DNA from: Chytridium lagenaria
Taxonomy: Eukaryota; Chytridiomycota; Chytridiomycetes; Chytridiales; Chytridiaceae
Assembly: GCA_025449115.1 (NCBI GenBank)
Contig: JAHLKC010000119.1
Location: 62,001 to 126,000 of the forward strand
Reading direction: 5' to 3'
DNA: 64,000 nt
A program made the position numbers and the translations under genes. Under the pieces are notes generated by a model. It ran no database searches, was not told the origin of the DNA, and saw only the letters and a list, made by a program, of their open reading frames with translations. Below are positions 1 through 15,000 of this stretch, piece by piece (position 1 is the stretch's first letter; every line of letters starts with the position of its first letter).

Positions 1-49
1 AGTCTACTTATTCTTGTATTAACAAAGCTTTTTCACATATCGTATTTAG
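1..49 (+). other. 3' end of an intron of the giant repeat gene
   Basis: The first 49 bases are AT-rich and non-repetitive. They contain a TATTAAC-like branch site and end in TTTAG, after which an open Thr/Ser-rich reading frame begins. The window therefore opens inside an intron, and the start codon and any signal peptide lie upstream, out of view. Confidence 0.5.
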
Positions 50-3000
50 ACGTGACCCTCAGTATTATGGGCCGCGGATTGTATCAACTACCACCAGGCG
101 AACTACTACTAGCAGCCCCATAAACTATGCGCCGCGTACCACTACACTGTTAGGCCAACGTCGACCACCACGACAAAGAGGACTACAACCAGTACTACTG
201 TAAAGCCCACTACCACTACCAGTGTTAGGCCAACGTCGACCACTACCACAAGAGGACTACAACCAGTACTACTGTGAAGCCTACTACCCACTACCAGTGT
301 AAGGCCAACGTCGACCACTACCACAAAGAGGACTACAACCAGTACTACTGTGAAGCCCACTACCACCACCACTGTTAGGCCAACGTCGACCACCACGACA
401 AAGAGGACTACAACCAGTACTACTGTAAAGCCCACTACCACTACCAGTGTTAGGCCAACGTCGACCACTACCACAAAGAGGACTACAACCAGTACTACTG
501 TGAAGCCCACTACCACCACCACTGTTAGGCCAACGTCGACCACCACGACAAAGAGGACTACAACCAGTACTACTGTGAAGCCTACTACCACTACCAGTGT
601 AAGGCCAACGTCGACCACCACGACAAAGAGGACTACAACCAGTACTACTGTAAAGCCCACTACCACTACCAGTGTTAGGCCAACGTCGACCACTACCACA
701 AAGAGGACTACTACAACAACGAAAGCAGCTACATCGTCTTCTGCTTTCACATCATCAACAAAGAGGACAACGTCGACTGCCCGTGACGTCGTCTAAGAAA
801 ACAACGTCGCAGGCGCCAGCGACCTCAAGCAAACAGACTACCACCACTGTGCCGGCTCGTACTTTCGTCAGCGATGACTTCTAGCAAGAGAACCACCGCA
901 ACATCAGCTACATCGTCTAAGAAGACCACTTCGTCAGCGCCAGCTACGTCCAGCCAGAAGACCACATCAACTATTGCCACGTCGAGTAGGAAGACTACTA
1001 CATCTGAAGCTTCAACTTCAAGCAGGAAGACTACATCCTCTGCAGCTACTACTTCAAGCAAGAAGACTACCTCCTCTGCAGCTGCTACTTCAAGTAAGAA
1101 GACTACGACCTCCGCAGCTGCGACTTCAAGCAAGAAGACTACCACATCCGTAGCTACGACTTCAAGCAAGAAGACGACCTCTTCCGCAGCTGTTACGTCG
1201 TCTAAAAAGACCACATCGTCCGCTGTCACGTCCTCTGCCCAGGCAACCTCGTCTAAGAAGACAACATCATCGGCGGCGGCTACATCTAGCAAAAAGACGA
1301 CCACAACAGCGCCTGCCCAGACTTCTTCTGTGGCAACTTCTAGCAAGAAGACAACGACATCATCGGTTTTTAATAACCTCGTCTAAGAAGACATCTTCGT
1401 CAGCACCAGCTACTTCTAGCAACAAGACCACATCAACCGTTGCCACGTCGAGCAAGAAGTCTACTTCTTCTGCAGCTTCATCATCCAGCAAGAAAACTAC
1501 CACTACAGCAGCTAGCACATCGTCTAAAAAGAAGACGTCGTCAGCGGCGCCAACGTCTAGCAAGAAGACTACAACTACAACCACAGTACCGGCTCGCACA
1601 TCATCTAAGGCAACATCTTCGGCCACAACATCATCAAGAGGACCACATCAATCGCGGCAACTACAAGCAACAAAACATCAACTGGAGTCGTAACATCGAG
1701 TAAGGCTGGTGCCTCAACGACAAGCAAGAAGACCACGGCAATTGCGTCCTCTACTAAGAAGACCACTTCGTCGGCTGCTGGCACTTCCAGTAAGAAGACC
1801 ACCGCTGCTGCGTCGTCAACTAAGGGAACAACTTCTTCTGCTGCGGGGACTTCCAGCAAGAAGACCACCGTTGGTACGTCGTCGACTAAGAAGACCACTT
1901 CGTCTGCTGCGGGTACCTCAAGCAAGAAGGACCACCGCTGTTACGTCGACTACTAAGAAGACCACATCTTCTGCTGCGGGGACTTCCAGGCAAGAAGAAC
2001 CACCGTTGGTACGTCGTCGACGAAGAAGACCACTTCGTCTGCTGCGGGGACTTCCAGCAAGAAGACCTACGCTGTTACGTCGACTACTAAGAAGACCACA
2101 TCTTCTGCTGCGGGGACTTCCAGCAAGAAGACCACCGTTTGGTACGTCGTCGACGAAGAAGACCACTTCGTCTGCTGCGGGGACTTCCCAGCAAGAAAGA
2201 CCTACGCTGTTTACGTCGACTACTAAGAAGACCACCTCGTCGGCTGCTGGCACTTCCAGCAAGAAGACCACCGCAGCTACGTCGTCGACTAAGAAGACGA
2301 CTTCGTCGGCTGCAGGCACTTCCAAGCCAAGAAGACACCGCTGCTACGTCGTCGAACGAAGAAGACCACTTCGTCTGCTGCGGGGGACTTCCAGCAAGAA
2401 GACCACCGCTGTTACGTCGTCGACCAAGAAATCAACGTCAAGCGCCGGTTACTTCTAGCAAAAAGACTACTACTACAGCCCCTGCTCGTACTTCTTCAAA
2501 AGCGACTTCTTCAGCTCCGGGTACATCCAGCAAGAAAACCCACGACTGCTTCAATCGTCGACTAAGAAGACAACTTCAGTTGCAGCTTCTACCAGCAAGA
2601 AGACCTCAACTGGAGTCGTGACTTCGAGCAAGGCTGGTGGTTCCACGACAAGCAAGAAGACCTACGCTGTTACGTCGACTACTAAGAAGACCACCTCTTC
2701 TGCTGCGGGGACTTCCAGCAAGAAGGACCACCGCTGTTACGTCGACTACTAAGAAGACCACATCTTCTGCTGCGGGGACTTCCAGCAAGAAGACCACCGC
2801 TGTTACGTCGTCGACTAAGAAAAACAACGTCAGCGCGGTTACTTCTAGCAAAAAGACTACTACTACAGCCCCTGCTCGTACTTCTTCAAAAGCGACTTCT
2901 TCAGCTCCGGGTACATCCAGCAAGAAAACCACGACTGCTTCATCGTCGACTAAGAAGACAACTTCAGTTGCAGCTTCTACCAGCAAGAAAACCTCAACTG

Positions 3001-6000
3001 GAGTCGTGACTTCGAGCAAGGCTGGTGGTTCCACGACAAAGCAAGAAGACTACCGCTGTTACGTTGACTACCAAGAGGACCACTTCGTCGGCTGCGGGCA
3101 CTTCCAGCAAGAAGACCACCGTTGGTACGTCGTCGACTAAGAAGACCACCTCTTCTGCTGCGGGGACTTCCAGCAAGAAGACCACCGTTGGTACGTCGTC
3201 GACTAAGAAGACCACTTCGTCTGCTGCGGGTACCTCCAGCAAGAAGACCTACGCTGTTACGTCGACTACAAGAAGACCACCTCTTCTGCTGCGGGCACTT
3301 CCAGCAAGCAGACCACCGTTGGTACGTCGTCGACTAAGAAGACGACTTCGTCGGCTGCAGGCACTTCCAGCAAGAAGACCACCGCAGCTACGTCGTCGAC
3401 TAAGAAGACGACTTCGTCGGCTGCAGGCACTTCCAGCAAGAAGACCACCGCTGCTACGTCGTCGACTAAGAAGACGACTTCGTCGGCTGCAGGCACTTCC
3501 AGCAAGAAGACCACCGCAGCTACGTCCTCGATAAGAAGACGACTTCGTCGGCTGCGGGCACTTCCAGCAAGAAGACCACCGTTGGTACGTCGTCGACTAA
3601 GAAGACCACCTCGTCGGCTGCTGGCACTTTCCAGCAAGAAGACCACCGCTGCTACGTCGTCGACGAAGAAGACCACTTCGTCTGCTGCGGGGACTTCCAG
3701 CAAGAAGACCACCGCTGTTACGTCGTCGACCAAGAAATCAACGTCAGCGCCGGTTACTTCTAGCAAAAAGACTACTACTACAGCGGCCCTGCTCGTACTT
3801 CTTCAAAAGCGACTTCTTCAGCTCCGGGTACATCCAGCAAGAAAACCACGACTGCTTCATCGTTGACTAAGAAGACAACTTCAGTTGCAGCTTCTTCCAG
3901 CAAGAAGAGCTCAACTGGAGTCGTGACTTCGAGCAAGGCTGGTGGTTCCACAACAAGCAAGAAGACTACCGCTGTTACGTCGACTACTAAGAAGACCACC
4001 TCTTCTGCTGCGGGGACTTCCAGCAAGAAGACCACCGTGGTACGTCGTCGACTAAGAAAGACACCTCTTCTGCTGCGGGGACTTCCAGCAAGAAGACCCC
4101 CGTTGGTACGGTCGTCGACTAAGAAGACCACTTCGTCTGCTGCGGGTACCTCAAGCAAGAAGACCTACGCTGTTACGTCGACTACTAAGAAGACCACCTC
4201 GTCTGCTGCGGGTACCTCAAGCAAGAAGACCTACGCTGTTACGTCGACTACTAAGAAGACCACCTCGTCGGCTGCTGGCACTTCCAGCAAGAAGACCACC
4301 GCAGCTACGTCCACGACTAAGAAGACGACTTCGTCGGCTGCAGGCACTTCTAGCAAGAAGACCACCGCTGCTACGTCGTCGACGAAGAAGACCACTTCGT
4401 CTGCTGCGGGGACTTCCAGCAAGAAGACCACCGTTGGTACGTCGTCGACTAAGAAGACCCCTCTTCTGCTGCGGGACTTCCAGCAAGAAGACCACCGTTG
4501 GTACGTCGTCGACTAAGAAGACCACTTCGTCTGCTGCGGGTACCTCAAGCAAGAAGACCTACGCTGTTACGTCGACTACTAAGAAGACCACCTCTTCTGC
4601 TGCGGGGACTTCCAGCAAGAAGACCACCGCTGTTACGTCGACTACTAAGAAGACCACTTCGTCTGCTGCGGGGACTTCCAGCAAGAAGACCACCGCTGTT
4701 ACGTCGTCGACCAAGAAAACAACGTCAGCGCCGGTTACTTCCATCAAGAAGACTACTACAACAGCCCTGTTCGTACTTCTTCAAAAGCGACTTCTTCAGC
4801 TCCGGGTACATCCAGCAAGAAAACCACGACTGCTTCATCGTCGACTAAGAAGACAACTTCAGTTGCAGCTTCTTCCAGCAAGAAGACCTCAACTGGAGTC
4901 GTGACTTCGAGCAAGGCTGGTGGTTCCACAACAAGCAAGAAGACTACCGCTGTTACGTCGACTACTAAGAGGACCACCTCTTCTGCTGCGGGGACTTCCA
5001 GCAAGAAGACCACCGTTTGGTACGTCGTCGACTAAGAAGACCACCTCTTCTGCTGCGGGGACTTCCAGCAAGAAGACACCGTTGGTACGTCGTCGACTAA
5101 GAAGACCACCTCTCTGCTGCGGGACTTCCAGCAAGAAGACCACCGTTGGTACGTCGTCGACTAAGAAGACCACTTCGTCTGCTGCGGGTACCTCAAGCAA
5201 GAAGACCACCGCTGTTACGTCGACTACTAAGAAGACCACCTCTTCTGCTGCGGGTACCTCAAGCAAGAAGACCTACGCTGTTACGTCGACTACTAAGAAG
5301 ACCACCTCGTCTGCTGCGGGTACCTCAAGCAAGAAGACCTACGCTGTTACGTCGACTACTAAGAAGACCACTTCGTCTGCTGCGGGGACTTCCAGCAAGA
5401 AGACCACCGTTGGTACGTCGTCGACGAAGAAGACCACTTCGTCTGCTGCGGGGACTTCCAGCAAGAAGACCACCGTTGGTACGTCGTCGACTAAGAAGAC
5501 CACCTCTTCTGCTGCGGGGACTTCCAGCAAGAAGACCACCGTTGGTACGTCGTCGACTAAGAAGACCACTTCGTCTGCTGCGGGGACTTCCAGCAAGAAG
5601 ACCACCGTTGGTACGTCGTCGACTAAGAAGACCACCTCTTCTGCTGCGGGACTTCCAGCAAGAAGACCACCGTTGGTACGTCGTCGACTAAGAAGACCAC
5701 TTCGTCTGCTGCGGGTACCTCAAGCAAGAAGACCTACGCTGTTACGTCGACTACTAAGAAGACCACCTCGTCTGCTGCGGGTACCTCAAGCAAGAAGACC
5801 TACGCTGTTACGTCGACTACTAAGAAGACCACCTCGTCGGCTGCTGGCACTTCCAGCAAGAAGACCACCGCAGCTACGTCCACGACTAAGAAGACGACTT
5901 CGTCGGCTGCAGGCACTTCTAGCAAGAAGACCACCGCTGCTACGTCGTCGACGAAGAAGACCACTTCGTCTGCTGCGGGACTTCCAGCAAGAAGACCACC

Positions 6001-9000
6001 GTTGGTACGTCGTCGACTAAGAAGACCACCTCTTCTGCTGCGGGACTTCCAGCAAGAAGACCACCGTTGGTACGTCGTCGACTAAGAAGACCACTTCGTC
6101 TGCTGCGGGTACCTCAAGCAAGAAGACCTACGCTGTTACGTCGACTACTAAGAAGACCACCTCTTCTGCTGCGGGGACTTCCAGCAAGAAGACCACCGCT
6201 GTTACGTCGACTACTAAGAAGACCACTTCGTCTGCTGCGGGGACTTCCAGCAAGAAGACCACCGCTGTTACGTCGTCGACCAAGAAAACAACGTCAGCGC
6301 CGGTTACTTCCATCAAGAAGACTACTACAACAGCCCCTGTTCGTACTTCTTCAAAAGCGACTTCTTCAGCTCCGGTACATCCAGCAAGAAAACCACGACT
6401 GCTTCATCGTCGACTAAGAAGACAACTTCAGTTGCAGCTTCTTCCAGCAAGAAGACCTCAACTGGAGTCGTGACTTCGAGCAAGGCTGGTGGTTCCACAA
6501 CAAGCAAGAAGACTACCGCTGTTACGTCGACTACTAAGAGGACCACCTCTTCTGCTGCGGGACTTCCAGCAAGAAGACCACCGTGGTACGTCGTCGACTA
6601 AGAAGACCACTTCGTCTGCTGCGGGTACCTCAAGCAAGAAGACCTACGCTGTTACGTCGACTACTAAGAAGACCACCTCTTCTGCTGCGGGGACTTCCAG
6701 CAAGAAGACCACCGCTGTTACGTCGACTACTAAGAAGACCACTTCGTCTGCTCCGGGTACATCCAGCAAGAAAACCACGACTGCTTCATCGTCGACTAAG
6801 AAGACAACTTCAGTTGCAGCTTCTTCCAGCAAGAAGACCTCAACTGGAGTCGTGACTTCGAGCAAGGCTGGTGGTTCCACAACAAGCAAGAAGACTACCG
6901 CTGTTACGTCGACTACTAAGAGGACCACCTCTTCTGCTGCTGGCGGGACTCCAGCAAGAAGACCACCGTTGGTACGTCGTCGACTAAGAAGACCACCTCT
7001 TCTGCTGCGGGGACTTCCAGCAAGAAGACCACCGTTGGTACGTCGTCGACTAAGAAGACCACCTCTTCTGCTGCGGGGACTTCCAGCAAGAAGACCACCG
7101 TTGGTACTTCGTCGACTAGAAGACCACTTCGTCGGCTGCAGGCACTTCCAGCAAGAAGACAACCGCTGCTACGTCGTTGACGAAGAAGACGACTTCGTCT
7201 GCTGCGGGGACTTCCAGCAAGAAGACCACCGCTGTTACGTCGTCGACCAAGAAAACAACGTCAGCGCCGGTTACTTCCAGCAAGAAGACTACTACAACAG
7301 CCCCTGCTCGTACTTCTTCGAAAGCGACTTCTTCAGCTCCGGGTACATCCAGCAAGAAAACCACGACTGCTTCATCGTCGACTAAGAAGACAACTTCAGT
7401 TGCAGCTTCTTCCAGCAAGAAGACCTCAACTGGAGTCGTGACTTCGAGCAAGGCTGGTGGTTCCACAACAAGCAAGAAGACTACCGCTGTTACGTCGACT
7501 ACTAAGAAGACTACCTCGTCGGCTGCGGGCACCTCAAGCAAGAAGACCACCGCTGTTACGTCGACTATAAGAAGACTACCTCTTCTGCTGCGGGGGACTT
7601 CCAGCAAGAAGACCACCGCTGTTACGTCGACTACTAAGAAGACCACATCTTCTGCTGCGGGGACTTCCAGCAAGAAGACCACCGCTGTTACGTCGTCGAC
7701 TAAGAAAACAACGTCAGCGCCGGTTACTTCTAGCAAAAAGACTACTACTACAGCCCCTGCTCGTACTTCTTCAAAAGCGACTTCTTCAGCTCCGGGTACA
7801 TCCAGCAAGAAAACCACGACTGCTTCATCGTCGACTAAGAAGACAACTTCAGTTGCAGCTTCTACCAGCAAGAAGACCTCAAACTGGAGTCGTGACTTCG
7901 AGCAAGGCTGGTGGTTCCACAACAAGCAAGAAGACTACCGCTGTTACGTCGACTACTAAGAAGACTACCTCGTCGCTGCTGGCACCTCAAGCAAGAAGAC
8001 CACCGCTGTTACGTCGACTACTAGAAGACCACATCTTCTGCTGCGGGGACTTCCACCAAGAAGACCACCGTTTGGTACGTCGTCGACCAAGAAAACAACG
8101 TCAGCGCCGGTTACTTCCAGCAAGAAGACTACTACAACAGCCCCTGCTCGTACTTCTTCAAAAGCGACTTCTTCAGCTCCGGGTAATCCAGCAAGAAAAC
8201 CACGACTGCTTCATCGTCGACTAAGAAGACAACTTCAGTTGCAGCTTCTTCCAGCAAGAAGAACCTCAATGGAGTCGTGACTTCGAGCAAGGCTGGTGGT
8301 TCCACAACAAGCAAGAAGACTACCGCTGTTACGTCGAATACTAAGAAGACTACCTCGTCGGCTGCGGGCACCTCAAGCAAGAAGACCACCGCTGTTACGT
8401 CGACTACTAAGAAGACCACCTCTTCTGCTGCGGGGACTTCCAGCAAGAAGACCACCGTTGGTACGTCGTCGACTAAGAAGACCACCTCTTCTGCTGCGGG
8501 GACTTCCAGCAAGAAGACCACCGTTGGTACGTCGTCGACTAAGAAGACCACTTCGTCTGCTGCGGGTACCTCAAGCAAGAAGACCTACGCTGTTACGTCG
8601 ACTACTAAGAAGACCACCTCGTCTGCTTCGGGTACCTCAAGCAAGAAGACCTACGCTGTTACGTCGACTACTAAGAGGACCACCTCTTCTGCTGCGGGAC
8701 TTCCAGCAAGAAGACCACCGTTGGTACGTCGTCGACTAAGAAGACCACTTCGTCTGCTGCGGGTACCTCAAGCAAGAAGACCTACGCTGTTACGTCGACT
8801 ACTAAGAAGACCACCTCGTCTGCTTCGGGTACCTCAAGCAAGAAGACCTACGCTGTTACGTCGACTACTAAGAGGACCACCTCTTCTGCTGCGGGGACTT
8901 CCAGCAAGAAGACCACCGCAGCTACGTCGTCGACTAAGAAGACCACTTCTTCTGCTGCGGGGACTTCCAGCAAGAAGACCACCGTTGGTACTTCGTCGAC

Positions 9001-12000
9001 TAGGAAGACCACATCTTCTGCATCATCTGCGGCGAAATCTACTTCTAAGGTTTGAGATCGTGTTTACAGAAACATTCTAATTTTTTACAAGGTGACATCG
9101 TCGACTAAAAAGACTACTTCAGCGGTCGGCACTTCTACAAAAAATACCATGTCCTCTGTGTCTAAGTCTTCAACTAAGTCTGTTACGTCTATTTCTAAAA
9201 CCACAACCACCGCGCCTGCGCGTACGTCGTCCACAAAGAAGACTACTTCGGCAGCTGCAACCTCGTCAAAGAAGTCAACCACGTCCGCAAAAGTGTCGTC
9301 ATCGACCAAGAAGACCACTAGTGCTGTTGGTACCTCTCAACCAAGAAGACTACCACGTCCGCAAAAGTGTCGTCATCGACCAAGAAGACCACCAGTGCTG
9401 CTGGTACCTCAACCAAAAAGACCACCACGTCCGGAAAAGTGTCGTCATCGACCAAGAGGACCACCACGTCTGCAAAAGTGTCATCATCGACGAAAAAGAC
9501 TACCAGTGCTGCTGGTACCTCAACCAAAAAGACCACTTCGGTAGCAAAGACCACTTCCAAGGCCGTATCCACGTCCACTAAGAGGACCACCACTGTTCCT
9601 GCTCGCACGTCATCCAAGTCATCGTCGTCCGCAAAGAAGACTACTTCGGCAGCTGCAACTTCGTCAAAGAAGTCAACCACTTCGACAAAAGCGACCTTAT
9701 CGAGCAAGAAGACCAGTTCATCGGCTGTAGGTACTTCCTCAAAAAAGGTTACCTCTACAGCCAAGACGTCGACGAAATCTGTGACATCAAGCAAGGCCAG
9801 TGGAGTTACAACGACAAAGAAAACTACGGCTAGAACCTCGTCAAAGACGGCCACGTCAACTGTGGCTACATCTAGTAAAAAGACAACATCGTCTGCGACG
9901 AAGTCTACTTCTAAGGTTTATATTACTTTAATTATTAGTGCACTAACCCTAACTCTAACTTTTAAAAGGTGGTAACATCGACAAAGAAGACTACTTCAGC
10001 TGCTAAAACCTCAACAAAGCAGGCTACAACTTCTGCCGGCAAGACTACTTCTAAGGTAGAAACAAATTACTTTAGAAAAAAACTAAGTTTCGAAAGGTGT
10101 CATTGTCGACCCAAAAGACCAGCTCGACAGCAAAGGCTTCATCTACCAAGAAGAGCACCAGCTCTGTGAAGGCGTCTACGTCTTCTAAGAAAGCCACCAC
10201 TTCTGCAAAGGCGTCCACGTCGACAAAGAAGGTTTCTACGTCCAGCAAGAAGGCGACTACCACTGTCCCAGCTCGCACATCTTCCAAGGCGTCGTCAACT
10301 AAGAAGACCACCTCCACAGCAAAGACGTCGTCAACCAAGAAGACCACCTCCACAGCAAAGGCGTCATCCACCAAGAAGACAACCTCCACAGCAAAGGCGT
10401 CCTCTACCAAGAAGACTACATCCACTGCAAAGGCGTCATCCACCAAGAAGACTACCTCCACTGCAAAGGCGTCATCCACCAAGAAGACCACCAGCTCAGT
10501 GAAGGCGTCATCTACCAAGAAGACCACCTCCACAGCAAAGACGTCGTCAACCAAGAAGACCACCTCCACAGCAAAGGCGTCATCCACCAAGAAGACAACC
10601 TCCACAGCAAAGGCGTCCTCTACCAAGAAGACTACCTCCACTGCAAAGGCGTCGTCGACCAAGAAGACCACCTCCACAGCAAAGGCGTCGTCAACCAAGA
10701 AGACTACCTCCACTGCAAAGGCGTCATCCACCAAGAAGACCACCAGCTCAGTGAAGGCGTCATCTACCAAGAAGACCACCTCCACAGCAAAGACGTCGTC
10801 AACCAAGAAGACCACCTCCACAGCAAAGGCGTCATCCACCAAGAAGACAACCTCCACTGCAAAGGCGTCATCCACCAAGAAGACCACCAGCTCAGTGAAG
10901 GCGTCTACGTCTTCTAAGAAAGCCACAACTTCTGCAAAGGCGTCCACGTCGACAAAGAAGGTTTCTACGTCCAGCAAGAAGGCGACTACCACTGTCCCAG
11001 CTCGCACATCTTCCAAGGCGTCGTCAACTAAGAAGACCACCTCCACAGCAAAGACGTCGTCAACCAAGAAGACCACCTCCACAGCAAAGGCGTCATCCAC
11101 CAAGAAGACAACCTCCACAGCAAAGGCGTCCTCTACCAAGAAGACTACCTCCACTGCAAAGGCTTCATCTACCAAGAAGAGCACCAGCTCTGTGAAGGCG
11201 TCTACGTCTTCTAAGAAAGCCACCACTTCTGCAAAGGCGTCCACGTCGACAAAGAAGGTTTCTACGTCCAGCAAGAAGGCGACTACCACTGTCCCAGCTC
11301 GCACATCTTCCAAGGCGTCGTCAACTAAGAAGACCACCTCCACAGCAAAGACGTCGTCAACCAAGAAGACCACCTCCACAGCAAAGGCGTCGTCAACCAA
11401 GAAGACTACCTCCACTGCAAAGGCGTCATCCACCAAGAAGACCACCAGCTCAGTGAAGGCGTCTACTTTCTAAGAAAGCCACAACTTCTGCAAAGGCATC
11501 CACGTCGACAAAGAAGGTTTCTACGTCCAGCAAGAAGGCGACTACCACCTCCACAGCAAAGGCGACGTCACTAAAAAGACACCTCCACAGCAAAGGCGTC
11601 ATCCACCAAGAAGACCACCAGCTCAGTGAAGGCGTCTACGTCTTCTAAGAAAGCCACAAACTTCTGCAAAGGCGTCCACGTCGACAAAGAAGGTTTCTAC
11701 GTCCAGCAAGAAGGCGACTACCACTGTCCCAGCTCGCACATCTTCCAAGGCGTCGTCAACTAAGAAGACCACCTCCACAGCAAAGGCGTCATCTACCAAG
11801 AAGACCACCTCCACAGCAAAGGCGTCCTCTACCAAGAAGACTACCTCCACTGCAAAGGCGTCATCCACCAAGAAGACAACCTCCACAGCAAAGGCGTCAT
11901 CTACCAAGAAGACCACCTCCACAGCCAAAGGGCGTCCTCTACCAAGAAGACTACCTCCACTGCAAAGGCGTCATCCACCAAGAAGACCACCAGCTCAGTG

Positions 12001-15000
12001 AAGGCGTCTACGTCTTCTAAGAAAGCCACAACTTCTGCAAAGGCATCCACGTCGACAAAGAAGGTTTCTACGTCCAGCAAGAAGGCGACTACCACCTCCA
12101 CAGCAAAGGCGACGTCAACTAAAAAGACCACCTCCACAGCAAAGGCGTCATCTACCAAGAAGACTACCTCCACGGTTAAGAAGAGCACGTCGTCCACAAA
12201 GAATGCCACTTCTACGGTTAAGAAGAGCACGTCGTCAACCAAGAAGGCCACTTCTACAGTCAAGAAGAGCACGTCGTCAACCAAGAAGGCTTCGACTTCA
12301 AGTGTGAAGAAGACCACAACCGCGCCTGCTAGGACCTCGTCTGTCAAGAAGAGCACGTCGTCTAAGAAGGCTTCAACTTCGACCAAGAAGGCCACCTCTT
12401 CAACAAAGAAGGCCACTTCTTCAACAAAGAAGGCCACTTCCACGGTTAAGAAGAGCACGTCGTCCACGAAGAAGGCCACTTCTACGGTTAAGAAGAGCAC
12501 GTCGTCAACCAAGAAGGCCACTTCTACAGTCAAGAAGAGCACGTCGTCAACCAAGAAGGCTTCGACTTCAAGTGTGAAGAAGACCACAACCGCGCCTGCT
12601 AGGACCTCGTCTGTCAAGAAGAGCACGTCGTCTAAGAAGGCTTCAACTTCGACCAAGAAGGCCACCTCTTCAACAAAGAAGGCCACTTCTTCAACAAAGA
12701 AGGCCACTTCTTCAACAAAGAAGGCCACTTCCACGGTTAAGAAGAGCACGTCGTCCACGAAGAAGGCGACTTCTACGGTTAAGAAGAGCACGTCGTCAAC
12801 CAAGAAGGCCACTTCTACGGTGAAGAAGAGCACGTCGTCAACTAAGAAGGCAACTTCTACAGTCAAGAAGAGCACGTCGTCAACCAAGAAGGCTTCGACT
12901 TCAAGTGTGAAGAAGACCACAACGGCGCCTGCTAGGACCTCGTCTGTCAAGAAGAGCACGTCGTCTAAGAAGGCTTCAACTTCGACCAAGAAGGCCACCT
13001 CTTCAACAAAGAAGGCCACTTCCACGGTTAAGAAGAGCACGTCGTCCACGAAGAAGGCCACTTCCACGGTTAAGAAGAGCACGTCGTCCACGAAGAAGGC
13101 CACTTCCACGGTTAAAAAGAGCACGTCGTCAACTAAGAAGGCAACTTCTACAGTCAAGAAGAGCACGTCGTCAACTAAGAAGGCTTCGACTTCAAGTGTG
13201 AAGAAGACCACAACCGCGCCTGCTAGGACCTCATCTGTAAAGAAGAGCACGTCGTCTAAGAAGGCTTCAACTTCGACCAAGAAGGCCACCTCTTCAACAA
13301 AGAAGGCCACTTCCACGGTTAAGAAGAGCACGTCGTCCACAAAGAAGGCCACTTCTACGGTGAAGAAGAGCACGTCGTCAACCAAGAAGGCCACTTCTAC
13401 GGTGAAGAAGAGCACGTCGTCAACTAAGAAGGCCACTTCTACGGTGAAGAAGAGCACGTCGTCAACTAAGAAGGCTTCGACTTCAAGTGTGAAGAAGACC
13501 ACAACCGCGCCTGCTAGGACCTCATCTGTAAAGAAGAGCACGTCGTCTAAGAAGGTTTCAACTTCGACCAAGAAGGTTACTTCCACAAAGAACATTTCTT
13601 CGTCTAAGAAGGCTGGAACTTCCACGATTAAAAAGTCTTCGACAAAGGTGAGATACAAACAATTTTAGTAGAGGGCTATATAATGATTTTATTCTGGTTG
13701 ATTTCGACTAAAATGTCTACTTTAACCACAATGTATATCACCTCTACCAAGAAGGTGACTACTTCTGCAACCAAATTAGCTACTTCGACAAAGAAGGCTA
13801 CCACAACCAAGAAGATCACGTCCACCAAGAAAGCGACCACCTCGATAAAGAAGACTACAACCGTGCCCAAGAGGACTTCATCTAAGGTAAGACATCAAGG
13901 TGGCCCTGAAACAAAACTAATTTTATTCTTACCGCCTTAGGTAACATCGACTAAGAAGGGGACTTCGACAAAGAATGCTTCTACAACAAAAAATATCACT
14001 TCGTCTAAGAAAGTAACCTCGTCAGTGAAGAAGACCTCAACGAAGAAGGTGACATCGACGAAGAAGGCCACTACAACAAAGAGGACAACGTCTTCAAAGA
14101 AGGCTGGAACGTCGACGGTGAAGAAGACTTCTACAAAGAAAGCCACTTCCACAAATAAGACAACAGCCAAGAAGACTTCTACCGCAAAGAAGACCACCTC
14201 GGTGAAGAAGACCACCACCGTTTCTAAAAAGACTTCTACTAAGAATGTGAGACTTTTTTATTATTAAACTTTAACTCTAATTTATTCTAAATTATAGGTG
14301 ACTTCCACTAAGAAAGTTACTTCCACCAAGAAGACTACCGCAAAGAAGACTTCGACCGCAAAGAAGACCACAACTGCTCCCAAAAGGACTTCCACCAATA
14401 AAGTTACCACCTCGAAGAAGGTGACATCGTCCAAGAAGGCTGGAACTTCAACGGTAAAAAAGACTTCAACCAAGAAGGCGACTTCTACCAAGAAGACAAC
14501 CGCTCAGAAGACTTCGACCGCCAAGAAGACTTCGACCGCAAAGAAAACTTCGACCGCAAAGAAGACCACCTCCGTGAAGAAGACTACTACGGTACCCAAG
14601 AGGACTTCTACCACGAAGGTGACCACCACAAAGAAGGTGACGTCGTCAAAGAAGGCTGGTACTTCAACGGTGAAGAAGACTTCAACCAAGAAGGCGACTT
14701 CTACCAAGAAGACAACCGCTCAGAAGACTTCGACCGCCAAGAAGACTTCGACCGCAAAAGAAAACGTCGACCGCAAAGAAGACCACCTCCGTGAAGAAGA
14801 CTACTACGGTACCCAAGAGGACTTCTACCACGAAGGTGACCACCACAAAGAAGGTGACGTCGTCAAAGAAGGCTGGTACTTCAACGGTAAAGAAGACCTC
14901 GACTAAGAAGGCAACTTCCACCAAGAAGACCACCGCCAAGAAGACTTCGACCGCAAATAAGACTTCGACAGCCAAGAAGACCTCTACCAAGAAGGCGACT

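Noticed and set aside
1900..6420. Plus-strand Arg/Leu/Pro frames ([18 protein letters not shown] type)
   Set aside because: They are the same 66-bp repeat read in another frame after single-base indels, not separate genes.
9940..9962. CCCTAAC-like stretch resembling telomere repeats
   Set aside because: Only one or two imperfect copies, lying within a short intron where it probably acts as branch site and polypyrimidine tract.
10072..13658. Long minus-strand frames (457 and 585 codons) rich in [16 protein letters not shown] repeats
   Set aside because: They are exact antisense shadows of the Lys/Thr/Ser arrays. The simple codon set of the repeats leaves few antisense stops, and splice signals, start context and the C-terminal domain all support the plus strand.
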